Assembly: GCA_000733355.1 (NCBI GenBank)
Contig: JNVV01000017.1
Span: forward strand, 232,934-296,933
DNA length: 64,000 bases
DNA from: Falciphora oryzae
Lineage: Eukaryota > Ascomycota > Sordariomycetes > Magnaporthales > Magnaporthaceae
Direction: 5' to 3'
The position numbers and the translations under genes are program-made. This document shows positions 54,050 to 64,000 of the stretch, one piece after another. Numbering within the stretch: the first letter of the stretch is position 1; every line of letters begins with the position of its first letter. The notes beneath the pieces are model-generated. The model was given only the letters and a program-made list of their open reading frames with translations. It made no database searches and was not told the DNA's origin.

Positions 54050-55440
54050 GTGGTTGCCAACCCCTATATTTATATCGAACCATAGTACACAGCTCATATC
54101 TGTCACAGCGAGTGCATAACCACCATGCGGGGAGTGCGCATGCGAGCTCGGGCAATCTTCAACCGATGTCCGCCATCGCGTGGCAAATGCAAGGGCCCGA
54201 CGACCCAAGCGGAGTCTTGGGTGTTCGCGATGAGGGGTCCCGATCTGGCACTATAGTAGTTCCGCAAGTTCATGTGTGTTTCTTTTTTCTTTTGTTAATT
54301 GTGTTCTACTCGACCGTACACGACTGTAAGTCTGGGTTTCAACTACCGGAACGGGATTTACCCGGATCAGACGGACCACGAGCGCCGCCGCTTCGGCCGG
54401 CTATCTCTACATGCTCCCCGAGACGAACTGATGCGGGGAACGAGGGGAAAACAAACGAATAACAGGGATGAGCCGACGGGGAGGCCAGATTTATTAAGGG
54501 AAAGTACTCCCCCAGATTTAGTTTATCACCCGACGGACGCAAGATTTTCCCAACGGTCTCTTTAACGGCCCCGCTTTTGGTATCCCTATACATCATAGGA
54601 GGGCGAACAAGATAGCGATTCGTGGAGTTTTGGCAGAGAAGCTCGCGAATGGGCGCGAAGTTTTCCACTTCGCTAGCCAATTTTGTTCGCCTCCGGTAAT
54701 TTGACGACGGTGGTATCCATAGCTATGGAAGGATATGCGGAGGCCACAACACCGGCTGCGAGGCGATGGAGCCCACGATGGCACAAAGAGATGACACCCG
54801 CGGGGACGGTTCTTCCACGGAACTAACAGGGATTAAAGTGTGTGGCCAAAAGGTTCAAAGTGGTGATTGTTTGCGAAACACGCTACTGTCCATCTGTCCA
54901 TTCTTATTCTGTCCGTGTTCTCGTTCTTAAGATGGCCGATCCCCCATTCGACCTAAATCCCCGCGAGGAAAAGGAAGGCTACCGCAGCATCTGCTGCGTA
55001 GCATCCACGCGGTAGTTCTCGCTCCGCTCCATCAGCCTACGGTGACTGATGGGATCTCTAATACTGGGGCAGAAAGACCGGTCGACACAACGATCTAGGC
55101 GTCGGGCTCCGAGACTCCGAAAGGATGGGCGAGAGGGCAGCTACCCGGGCGCCTTTGTCTAGTCGCTTGTGTTCTCCGTCTAGCCGCGCAAGGGAACGAG
55201 ATCCAGAAAAAAACGGCGAGGCGGACCAGCGCCACATGGTTTGGCTCTTTGCTCTTCGAAATATGAACCGAGCTGTGTGGCACAAACCTCTATTGTTGCC
55301 ATTGAACGCAGTTCTCGGCAAGCAGGCTAGCTCACCGACCAGCGGATAACGTGGCGTCGGATGGCCTCTTGAAGTACGCAGCACTACTCCATGCGCATAT
55401 GAGGGCCAGAACCTCGAGAACTAGCATCACCACGACCGTG
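54050..55440. other. Intergenic, no supportable gene
   Basis: No coherent coding stretch on either strand. Confidence 0.45.
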
Positions 55441-55444
55441 GGAG

Positions 55445-56150
55445 TCAACGGAGACTTCTCGTCGCTATAGGGCCACTTATGCGCGATAGGGCGATGGGCT
55501 TGCTTACGGGATACGCGAACAGCCAGGGAGGGATGAGGGGCAGGATGTAGCGGTACACGATACGGTCGCGCCACCCGGCGGTCCACGTCAGGAAGCGGAC
55601 CTGGTCCTGGCCCTGCTGGACCATGTAGGCGACCCGGTCGCGCGACGAGTGCTGTAGGTCCTTGTATGCCGCCTCGAGGCTTTCAACCGGCCAGGACGGC
55701 CGGGTCGCCAGGTCCGGCCCGAGGTGGTCCTGTAGCGCGTTGATTAGCGACGCGCACGAGTCTATGCAGGTGTTGTCGCCCATGCCCGCGAGGGGGTTGA
55801 ACCTGTGCGCCGCGTCGCCGAGGATGCAGATGCGGCGGAAGCCCCATTTGCGCATCGTGTAGTGCGGTAGCGCTGTTATGCCGATGCGCGTTATGTGGTC
55901 GAGCAGGTCTCCCATCCTGGAGCCGTTGTTCCCGTAGACGATGTCCCTGAACTTCCCGACCACCCTTAGTTGCTCCACCTTGGTAAACGGGGAATGGCGT
56001 CGACGGCGCACCTTTGATGCTCCTTGGGCAGTGGCCAGCTTAGGAACGGGTAACACTCGCCCTCGGACCCGGTGAAAACGAGTGCCTGCTTTCCTGGCAG
56101 ATCTCGGACGCGAGGCTGCCGCTGGCCGTGGTCGAGAACGAGTTTAACCG
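55445..56150 (-). pseudogene. FAD-dependent monooxygenase, C-terminal fragment
   Basis: Contains the FAD-binding GD motif ICILGDAAHRFNPLAGMGDN followed by TCIDSCASLINALQDHL, as in UbiH/PaxM-type flavin monooxygenases. Upstream, RVVGKFRDIVYGNNGSRMGD precedes it. The preceding part (KQALVFTGSEGECYPFLSWP, about 56100-56000) lies in another frame, so a frameshift sits near 55985. The N-terminal GxGxxG domain is missing. The end has hydrophobic stretches (YRYILPLIPPWLFAYPV), typical of fungal meroterpenoid epoxidases anchored in membranes. With the NRPS remnant nearby it suggests a lost secondary-metabolite cluster. Confidence 0.7.
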
Positions 56151-56540
56151 GTGGACTCTGCCGGGCCTGCAAAAGCCCACGGACGCACTGCAACCCTGGC
56201 TTTCCTCCACAGAAATCGAGCTGCTCAACGTTAAGCAGTGGTCCTTCTTCACCCCTTTCTTCGCATGAGAAAGACGGCACCGCGAGGCACTATCCGGTCG
56301 CTGAGAGCGGAATCCTTTACACTTTTTACCCAACAGCATTTTTACGATACATGTTTTACCGCATACCTGGTTAATTTGCACCGCCATTTGAAACCTGGAA
56401 TTATATAAATTTTAAATTGTTTGCAGAATTCAAAAGAAGCTATATACTGGGTGAAAAATAGCGGTAGGGCCACGTTGAGGAAAAAGGAAAAAGCAATCTT
56501 TTTTTGGTTCATCTTGATAGATGTTATGAACGGAGGGAGG

Positions 56541-57133
56541 CTACTGAGGGGCCGTGGGAGTCATGCCGTCCTCGGGGTTGCAAAGCTCCAGGTTCCCGGT
56601 TACCTGCTCGCGGCAAAGCTTGGTGGGCTTGCAAACGGCCTTGTTGAACTCGGGAGCCCACACGTAATATTTTGAGCAGGCTTCGTTCGTCCACCACCCG
56701 GCGACATCCGAAGTCCAATCGATGTAGGCAAAGCACTGTAACGGCGTGTCAGAAAAGAATAATAATAATAATAACCAGAAAAAGGCCACAAGAGATTTAC
56801 CCAGCCCGCGGGCGTGCTCTGCCCGTAATTGTTGAAGCACAGGTCCCCCTTCGCGAGTTCGCCAGCGGCATTGGCGCAGGCACAGAGGTGCGAGTCCCGG
56901 TCGAAGACACTGCCAAGCCCCGGACGGAACCCCGGAATTCGTTAGTTTGGGATTCGCACATAGTTTTTCTCTCCCCCTTTGACGCCGATGGAGTAGGACT
57001 GCACGTGCGCGTGGGAAAAGTTGTGGGGAGGAGGATGGGGTACATCAACATACGGTGCGGGCGAGCTAGCCTGGGGCGCGGGGGCGGCCAGGACGGCGGG
57101 CAGAGCCAGGAGACAAGCGACGGAGAACTTCAT
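56541..57133 (-). pseudogene. Small secreted cysteine-rich protein, possibly broken
   Basis: ATG 57133 gives a signal peptide (MKFSVACLLALPAVLA) and PAPQASSPAPYVDVPH. Further on come CACANAAGELAKGDLCFNNY then GQSTPAGW (ending 56801), a GTAAAT...TACAG intron, and exon 56735-56541 (CFAYIDWTSDVAGWWTNEAC ... TKLCREQV ... LCNPEDG). In the first part an in-frame TAA appears (about 56945). The surrounding sequence GTGCGA...ACTAACG...GGCAG looks like a 50-nt intron, but removing it shifts the frame by one. Either a one-base error or lesion lies in the nearby A run, or the gene is dead. About eight Cys in the mature part suggest a small disulfide-stabilised secreted protein. Confidence 0.5.
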
Positions 57134-57139
57134 GGTGGG

Positions 57140-59020
57140 CAGAAAGGTAGGCAGACAAAAAAAACACGAATATTGGAGCTAAGGGTGATGATAATGAAAA
57201 TGCGTTGGAGTCGAAAACTTGGGAACAGTGGTGGAAAAAACAAAGCAGAAGATGTTCAACGTCGATGTCGAGGCCCGTAGTTATATATACCACGGTTCAG
57301 TATTCCGCGCCCCTTATCCATACCGACATACCAACACGCATGTTAACCCATTGTCCGCCACCCCGACAGATCGGAGAGAGCGACGTTGGAGAGCAAAGCG
57401 ATGGTTCATGCGTATTCAGCATTTCATCGGCATCCAAGGATGGGGAGCAAGGGCGGGGTTGACGTTATATTGAATCCAACGCTGTCAAGCGATGCAACGC
57501 CAGCTACCTTCCTTGCTAGGCAATCTGAGCCGAAGAACCCTCCGGGCAGCGCTATCAAGGCGACGGATCAGAGGCCGGCAATAAAGAAAATGGGTCGACT
57601 GCCGCGAGCATCCTCGGTACAATTGCTTGCTGCTGCCCCTTACGGCTGCGGCTGCCCTTTTATGCGATGCTTGCAAATTGCAATCCATCCCCAAAATGCA
57701 AAAGGACGTGGTGTGCTACGCTACTCTGCAATTACAAATCATGAGATGCAAAGCATAGCCGTCCCCGAAAATTACCGAGTAAAAGCGTCGTCGTATCCTT
57801 GCTACTTTTTCGATGCCCAGCATAGCTTGTCAAGGGCCTTGGTTTCCAAACTGTTCGCCACCGTTCGGGATGACCAAAGCACACGTATATAGGTACCTAT
57901 AAACATATATCGCGCGCGTCAACGGGCCAATGGACAGCCCCACGCTGTTGCCAGGATCAAGCAGATGCCCCGCAGATTGCCGCCAAAATCGACAAACGTC
58001 GGGTCGGGGAATGTCCTTGCTTGAGATAAGCGTGGCCACGGCCGATGTAGGTCTTGGAAACGGAGAGTTTGTGCGAACACGTGCCGTCCCTGCCCGGCAA
58101 ACTGTTGGCGGCTACCCACAGTGTCGGCCTCGGTCCGTCCCGAGCGCGAGCCGCTAATTTTTCTTTACCTGGCCGCTTGTCGGAGACGCTTGTGTTGCAC
58201 TGCCCAGTAAACATATGGAAATACAGAGACCACCTGGCCAAATGTCAACTGGCCGTTCTCCTCACTTGGCGCATGGCTCGTCGGCGACGCACCTCACCCG
58301 GCAAATGTGGCCCCGTCAAAGGTTGTGTGATTTGCCACTGTCCACTACATCTCGCCTGCAGGAGGAGGGGAACGGGAACGTCGAAACCTGCCTACGATAG
58401 CCGCTTCCCAGTTCTTTTGCGGCTTAGAGGGCAGCTTTTGGGTGGGCCGCATTATGGAGGAAGTGCTGTCTCGCTACCTGCCTGCTTAGGTAGGAGAATT
58501 CATGTATGACGTCGATATCGGGTTTTTTTTGGGTGTTTGCGCTGCCGAGCCAAGTTCGATTGAAGACCATACCGACCTCAACCTACTCCTGCTCTGAGAG
58601 ACAAACGCCATAAAATGTGACAATTAGAATGCAACCCAAAAAGGCAACCCAAAAAAGAAGATGGCTCAGAAACGTCAAAACGCCAACGCCGTCGCCATTT
58701 GCGATGCTCCTTGAACTGTCCACCCGATACCAACCCCGCTTGTCAACTCCCAACAAGATGCCAATTCCCCTACCACTGCCGCCAAACGCCTTCCGCCGCC
58801 GGGGGCTGTTCGCCGTTGCTTCGCGTTGATGGTAGCGAATCTCCTCCTTCCGTCTTTTTTTGAGCACCACGCTATTCGGGGTCTTACTACTGGGTCGCCC
58901 GCGGCCTTGCCCTCGGCGTACTGCCAGCTCTGCTTCTTGAGCCCCCCCGGTCGGCGCCACTTTCGGCCTGTCTCGCCGGGGCGAAGAAGGGTCGGCAGAC
59001 CGGCACCGGGTCAAGCCTAA
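57140..59020. other. Intergenic, no supportable gene
   Basis: Several frames, none coherent. A minus-strand frame 58583-59023 ends in a hydrophobic stretch (LTFLSHLLFWVAFLGCILIV) but its N-terminal part is shadow-like. Confidence 0.4.
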
Positions 59021-59023
59021 CAT

Positions 59024-61490
59024 TCACGACGAGGGTGCTCGGGAAGGATTCCGGGGCGTCGAGGGTATTCCAGGTAGGGCGAGCGGGCTTGGCGACAGCT
59101 CGAGTGAGTCCGTGGCTTGCGCCTCAAAGTTGAAGATGCTGTCAAAGGCACACGCAAGGCGGCAGTCGTCGCTGATGCGGGAGATGCGGCCCAGTCCGAG
59201 GTGGGCGTGCTTGGCCATGTCGAGCGCCGAGCGCTGCACGCCGGCGAGGAACTCGGAGACGCTGGTGGAGTGGTCAGCCAGCACGCGGTAAGGAACCGTG
59301 GCAATGGTCGGGCCGGCGATGCCTTGGACGTTGGGGATGTCGGCGACGGCAGATTCCCGCCCGGAGACGGTGGCGCCAAATACCGTGTCGCAGCTCGCCG
59401 TGTAGTGAGAAATCGTCAAGGCCATGCGGCGTGTGATATACTGGCCAGGCTCGCTCCCAGATGACGGTATGTCTCCATGGGCGGCAGGGTAATCTTCTGG
59501 TTGGCGACGATGGGGGAGGCCGAGGCCGGGACCTCACCCTCCTGCTGCCTCCGCCGACTTATGCGCGGAGGAAAAGCAGCATCGGCGAATCCAGCCAGCT
59601 TGTCTCTCCAAAAATCAGACGCCCCTTGCTCGCTCCGGCTGGCCAGGTGTTTAATGAAGACTTCGAAAGGGGTGATGCTCGTTGCCGTTTCCGGGGCGGA
59701 ATTGCCAGCACTGGGTTGACGGTCAAGCTTCATCGGATCCAGGGTCCTCTGCTGCACCATCTGCAGCGACCAGGCGTCGTAGAGAGCATGGTGCAAGCTA
59801 AATACAGTCTGCACCATCTCGTCGTCGTCATCTTGGCGGGCCGAGTCGGGCACCGGCTCAACGACGGTGAAGTGAACCAGCGGGTTGCCGACGACCTCCA
59901 GGGCGCAGACGCGATCCATGAAGCCTTCGATGCTGTGCACATTTTCCCAGCGCAGCGACAGATTGCCGAGAACTACCTGCAGCGCGCCGTGAGCGTCGAT
60001 GTCGTCCAGGATGACGATGGTTCTCAGGACCTCGGAGGTGCGCAGGACAGACTCCCAGGCATCTTGGAGCCGCTTGAGATGCCCACGCGGCAGCCGGACC
60101 CCACGAAACATAATGTACGACCCACGGTGCCTGGAGGTCAGGGCAACGAGAGCCTGCTGCAACGGCGTCGCCGGGTATGCGTTCTTGACATCCTCCCACG
60201 CGATTCCGTAGCGGTCTGGGAGTTGCGCCTTGAGGTGTGAAACGCTCCTTCGCTCTAGCGGTTCGAAGGGCTCGATAACTACCGACGGCACAGCAGATGG
60301 ACTAGACCCGGGTGCACTCGGCCCTGGGTGTCCCAGAGCGCCAGTGGGCTTCGTGGCCATGTCCATCAGAACCGGCGAGAGCACCACGTCGCTATAAGGC
60401 AGCAGACGCCCCTGGAGCGTGCGAGGCCAGCAAGACGGATGGCCGAGACGGAGCTGCCGCCCATGGCCAAGAAGTGATCATCATGGCCAATGGAGTCCTC
60501 GTCGACACCCAGAACTTCGGCCAGAGGCTCCATAGCGAGAGCTCGTGGGGGTCATCTATCGCGTTTGGGTTCGGGATGGCTACTGCTCCTGTTGCTGCTG
60601 CCGCTGCGCCTGATGACCGGTCAGGCGATCCAGCCGCAGCAGTCGCCGGGAGTTCGTTCAAGTACGTCCTAACAAAGTCGCGATCGACCTTGCCAGAGGA
60701 CTTGGTTAGAAGCCGGCCGACCAGGACGAGCAAGGAGGGCACCATGTAGGCAGGCAGCAGGCCGCGCAGGCGTCGGCGCATCTCGTGCGCGGCTCGGAGC
60801 GGCTGCTCGTCGGCGGCTCTCCCTGTGCCCGGCGCGGATGGTAGCAGAGTATTGGGGACCTGGAGAAACGGGACGCCGAGAACTTGCTGGTCCATGGCTA
60901 CATCACCCACCGTAAGCAGAGCCGCCAGGGTTGGTTCCTGGGCCGCTTGGTGCACCCGAACGGCGACATGGCTAAAGTGTAATCTGCCAGCCATGAGCTT
61001 TTGTATGTGGTACTCAACCTCGGCAACTTCGATGCGGTGGCCCCGGATTTTGACTTGGCTGTCGACTCCGCCCAGGAATTCCATAGACCCGTCGGCCAGG
61101 TATCTGACCATGTCGGCGGTCCGGTACATGTGTGTCGGTCGCGGCGTCGTTTGAGGAGATGAAGACCCAGCATCTGCAACGGCGGCATGAAGAGGAGGAG
61201 GATGAAGAGGATATATGACGAACGAGGCCCAAGTTCGCTGCTCGTTCTGCCAATATCCGGACGCCAGACCAGGCCCGGCCAGGTAGAGCTCGCCGATCGC
61301 CCCGACCGGACAGATGGACCCGGTCTGCGGGCTGACCACCCAGGCGGCGACGGCGTCGTCGCCTTCGGGTGGAATCCTCCGGGTCATGGTGAGGATGCTG
61401 GCCTCGGTGGGGCCGCAGCCGTTGAAGAGCTGGCGGCCGGCCCACGCGTCGATGCTGGTCGGAGCTCCGCGCGGTCGAGAGCCCGTGGCT
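59024..61490 (-). pseudogene. NRPS remnant: partial A, T and C domains
   Basis: In coding order: A-domain core A5 [11 protein letters not shown]6 [16 protein letters not shown]7/A8 [17 protein letters not shown] and [16 protein letters not shown]10 [11 protein letters not shown]. The thiolation motif [18 protein letters not shown] follows, with its phosphopantetheine Ser present. The condensation domain has SLHHALYDAWSLQMV (HHxxxDxW kept), then DTVFGATVSGR. At least three frameshifts separate these parts: before T, between T and C, and at about 59425 where one base is missing from a Trp-Ala junction (relatives read AAWAL). The A domain starts abruptly at about 61490. Functional enzymes activate one amino acid and condense it with another. 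Here only a dead module remains, beside aminotransferase and monooxygenase relics. Confidence 0.85.
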
Positions 61491-61780
61491 CCAGGTCCAC
61501 GGCTTGGCCCCGGGACTACACTATGGTAAGAAGCAGCTTTAATTCCTCACTTTCTATAGTACCCCCTACATAGGTAGGGGGGAAACTATAGCAGATTACG
61601 GACACTGACAAAAAGGCTTCATTAGGACAGCAAGCATTTGAAGGGGTACAGGGTAAATTGTGCAATATCCTTTTGTATCAATGACCCTCTTTTTTTTTTT
61701 TTGGAGCGAGTCTCGCCAAAGGAAAAAAAAGCCAAGCAGCCACTAACGGTGTAGTGCAAATAAGAACTATGTAGCCAGAC
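61491..61780. other. AT-rich breakpoint-like spacer
   Basis: AT-rich stretch with T11 and A8 runs and the CCCCCTACATAGGTAGGGGG hairpin at 61562-61581, directly where the NRPS A domain is cut off and before the truncated aminotransferase. Confidence 0.5.
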
Positions 61781-61785
61781 AGACG

Positions 61786-62470
61786 GCATCAAATGACATA
61801 CTCATCTTCCGCCCAACTTCGCACGCGGCCCGGTTCGCCCAGTCCTGCGCGGCCGTGTCCATGCCCGTAGTGCCCGAGACGCTCTTCCTCGACGCGGTGC
61901 ACATGGCCGTGTCGCTGAACGCGCAGCATGTGCCGCCGCACGACGTGCCCGGCGGCATGTACGTCCGTCCGTCCGTCCCAGTTCGGATCGGGCCCGCAGC
62001 TCGGGCTCGACCCGCCCGACGAGTTCACGTTCTGCGTCTTCGTACAGACGCTCCCCGCCTCCTCCCCGGCCCCGAGCCCCGTCAGGGCCCTTGTGGCCGA
62101 GCACTTCGACCGCGCGGCGACGAGGGGCACGGGCGCCTTCAAGGTCGGCGGCAACTACGCGCCCGTCGTTCGCTGGACCGCCGACGCTAGGAAGAGCGGC
62201 TGGGACATGCTCCTCCACCTCGACAGCACCACGCGGACCTACGTCGACGAGTTCAGCCTGTCTGCTTTTATCGGAGTCAAATCCCACGGGCCGCCTGCCG
62301 ACCGCAATGGCGATGTTGACGGCGAGGACGATGGTGGATCGGCGCCGCCGCCGCCGCATTCTATCCTTGCGACCAGCCCCAGCGCGCTGGGGAGCATCAC
62401 CGCTGACTCCGTCGCCGAGCTCGCCGGGTCTCTCGGATGGGTTGTTGAGAAGCGGGCGGTAAGTCCCTGA
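61786..62470 (+). pseudogene. Branched-chain aminotransferase-like (class IV), truncated and frameshifted
   Basis: Coherent pieces are ILIFRPTSHAARFAQSC, VPETLFLDAVHMAVSLNAQH, then GSGPQLGLDPPDEFTFCVFV, RGTGAFKVGGNYAPVVRW, LHLDSTTRTYVDEFSLSAF and SVAELAGSLGWVVEKRAV. These follow fungal BCAT/class IV PLP aminotransferases (GGNYAP, ExxxxN/S region). The N-terminal third with the PLP Lys is absent upstream, and a GTAAGT donor at about 62460 leads to no visible last exon. In the middle the frame is broken where a GTCC tetranucleotide occurs four times (61971-61987). The family makes or uses branched-chain amino acids; copies near NRPS genes often supply unusual precursors. Confidence 0.75.
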
Positions 62471-62474
62471 CTCG

Positions 62475-63130
62475 CGGATAGCACCTTCACTTCAGGAGGG
62501 ACTCGGAGGATCGATTAGACTGGATTCCTCGGATCTTCGACGAGATACCTTAATAATTGGGTGTTGCTCGTGTTCGAGGTGTTTCTCCATCGACAAGCTT
62601 CCCCAAAAGAAACTTCGACATGAACCGGTACCGCCGCGGCATCCCGGCCGGCCACGAATAATGAGGCGTCCGCCCACTCCTGCAAGGAGATGTTATCCTG
62701 CTGGCATATCCCTCCCAGCAGGGTAAAAAGCAGTCCTTGTTCCACTATTTATATCGGTAATAATTTGTCCGGCTAGAAGTACCACGAATCAAACGCAGGG
62801 ATGGAAACCACCTGTCAAATTTATGACGGGACCGATTGCACCGGCTCTGGCACTGCAAGCATACATGCCACCATCTTGGTCCCAGTAAAGCTGTTTCTGA
62901 AATCGTCAGCAGGGGAGAGGGATTAATCTTCACGTGGCCGTTTTCGCTTCTCCCTGTTCCGCAATTTCTTCCTTGGCGGCCACCCTCTGGGAATGCCCGG
63001 CACTCCCGGGAGCGTTTAAACTTTTGCTCCGCTGCCCCCCATTGACGCATAAAGGGGCAGGGGCAGTGCAAACCACATAAGGCCGCGGTACGCTGGATGC
63101 CCAGGTTTAGAAACGGCCGTGTCCTCGCTT
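62475..63130. other. Intergenic, no supportable gene
   Basis: A minus-strand frame at 62515-62745 (LLFTLLGGICQQDNISL) is short and unsupported. Nothing else seen. Confidence 0.4.
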
Positions 63131-63137
63131 TTCGTGG

Positions 63138-63145
63138 TTATAAAT
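63138..63145 (+). promoter_or_regulatory. TATA box of the aspartic protease gene
   Basis: TTATAAAT about 75 nt before ATG 63218. Confidence 0.55.
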
Positions 63146-63217
63146 TCTCGCCGGTCAAGCCGGGCAGTCACCTTTTTGTCTCACCTTCCCCTGGTGTCCG
63201 CACGTGCACTTATCACA

Positions 63218-64000
63218 ATGCCTAGCTTCTGCCAAGCCCTCGTTGTACTTGCGACCTTCGGCATCTCGGCCGTCGCCAACCCCGTGGGCAAGAGGCAGCT
63301 CGATGCCGGCGGCTTCACCCTAGACCAGGTCGCCCACCCGGCCAGGCGGGGGGAGCCGCCAATGCTAAACGGCCCCCTCTCCGTCTATTTGACCCACCTC
63401 CGCTACGGCGCCGACGTCCCGGCCAACCTAGCCGCGGCCGTTGACCGCGGCGGTCTTAGCTCGCCTGCAAGACTGGGAAAGAGGCAGGGAAAGGAGCAAG
63501 GAACCGCCTATTCGCCCAACTCACGCCAAGACACAGAGTGGATCACGACGATCCAGATCGGGACACCGCCCCAGACCGTGCACGTCCAGCTCGACTCGGG
63601 CTCCTCCGAGTTTTGGGTCCTCAGCGACGGCGCGAATGCCAGTAACCATGCCCTCTACCACCCCGCCAAGAGCACGACCGCGACCCCGATACCCGGCTTG
63701 TCGTGGGTCAAGAGCTACGTCGGCGGCAGCTCGGTCTCTGGCAATTCTGTCTACAGGGATGTCGTGCGCGTTGCCGACGGCGTGGTTGTGCAGGACCAGG
63801 CCGTCCTCCCGGCCACCAACGCGTCCGACTCTTTTCTTGAACGCCCTTACGACGGTCTCATAGGCCTTAGCCTTGCCGAGTACGGCACTGTAAAGCCCCT
63901 CAACAAGTCGCACCTCAAAAACTTCTTCCAGGCCATCAAGCCGTCACTCTCGGCACCGCTTTACGCCGCCGATCTGAAGTACGGGAAGGCGGGCTTCTTC
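63218..64000 (+). CDS. Secreted pepsin-like aspartic protease (A1), 5' part
   Basis: Open from ATG 63218 to the window edge (261 codons, no stop), so the gene continues beyond. A signal peptide (LVVLATFGISAVA) and a propeptide ending near LGKRQGKEQG precede the mature enzyme (WITTIQIGTPPQTVHVQLDS). The first catalytic Asp is D126 in VQLDSGSSEFWV; relatives more often have DTGSSDLWV. The flap reads KSYVGGSSVSG instead of YGDGSxxSG, so the flap Tyr is kept but the GDG turn is altered. The second Asp lies outside the window. Such enzymes digest protein at acidic pH outside the cell. Intron-free so far. Confidence 0.9.
   Translation, partial: MPSFCQALVVLATFGISAVANPVGKRQLDAGGFTLDQVAHPARRGEPPMLNGPLSVYLTHLRYGADVPANLAAAVDRGGLSSPARLGKRQGKEQGTAYSPNSRQDTEWITTIQIGTPPQTVHVQLDSGSSEFWVLSDGANASNHALYHPAKSTTATPIPGLSWVKSYVGGSSVSGNSVYRDVVRVADGVVVQDQAVLPATNASDSFLERPYDGLIGLSLAEYGTVKPLNKSHLKNFFQAIKPSLSAPLYAADLKYGKAGFF

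Noticed and set aside
59461..60240. 259-codon plus-strand frame over the NRPS
   Set aside because: Antisense shadow of the condensation domain.
37700..61585. TAGGTAGG/CCTACCTA motifs as possible regulatory sites
   Set aside because: They recur at many intergenic places without fixed spacing to genes; common low-complexity motif in such genomes.
1..64000. CRISPR arrays, operons, bacterial riboswitches
   Set aside because: None seen; introns and gene families show nuclear fungal DNA.

Overview
This window is nuclear DNA of a filamentous ascomycete, most likely a Sordariomycete of the order Sordariales (Chaetomiaceae-like). The genes are GC-rich and split by short introns (about 50-120 nt) with GTAAGT-type donors, CTAAC/CTGAC branch points and CAG/TAG acceptors. 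The gene set includes a HET-S-like HeLo protein, NB-ARC/TPR receptor, FunK1 kinase, PTH11-like receptor, NRPS and secreted hydrolases, and many genes carry CpA-to-TpA-like nonsense changes that look like repeat-induced point mutation (RIP). One run of N (11499-11647) marks an assembly gap.

Layout. 0-12 kb: minisatellites and decayed genes (repeat-coding minus strand, CorA-like fragment, polyQ membrane protein, a broken conserved gene at 6.3-7.9 kb, dienelactone hydrolase remnant). 12-17.9 kb: a minus-strand run of broken membrane-protein genes and a truncated carotenoid oxygenase, with a solo LTR. 19.4-22.2 kb: an intact 852-residue membrane protein. 22.7-26.3 kb: fragments, then an intact subtilisin-like secreted protease. 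26.6-35.5 kb: an accessory island bounded on both sides by arrays of the same GC-rich minisatellite; it holds a TPR gene with one nonsense codon, a second solo LTR inserted near an ankyrin-type gene start, a 3.6-kb AT-rich transposon with 128-bp terminal inverted repeats, and a PDCD5-like gene. 35.8-37.2 kb: intact PTH11-type receptor. 38.8-39.9 kb: an intronless, bacterial-looking zinc alcohol dehydrogenase. 42.4-47.1 kb: the most interesting locus. 48.3-54 kb: GH95 fragment, FunK1 fragment, DUF7924-like fragment and an intact GH95 alpha-L-fucosidase. 55.4-62.5 kb: remnants of secondary metabolism (flavin monooxygenase, NRPS A-T-C module, branched-chain aminotransferase). 63.2 kb to the end: 5' part of a secreted aspartic protease.

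The standout system is at 42.9-47.1 kb. A 295-residue HET-S-like protein (HeLo domain plus two C-terminal amyloid-type repeats) is divergently paired with a 787-residue NB-ARC/TPR receptor whose first 23 residues carry a matching amyloid motif (8 of 16 positions identical to the first repeat of the HeLo protein). This is the arrangement known from NWD2/HET-S in Podospora: the receptor senses a non-self ligand, its N-terminus nucleates a prion-like fold, and the fold is passed to the HeLo protein, which becomes a membrane-damaging cell-death executor. The sensor here ends in nearly identical TPR units, as expected for a fast-evolving recognition surface, and the pair lies between Copia remnants.
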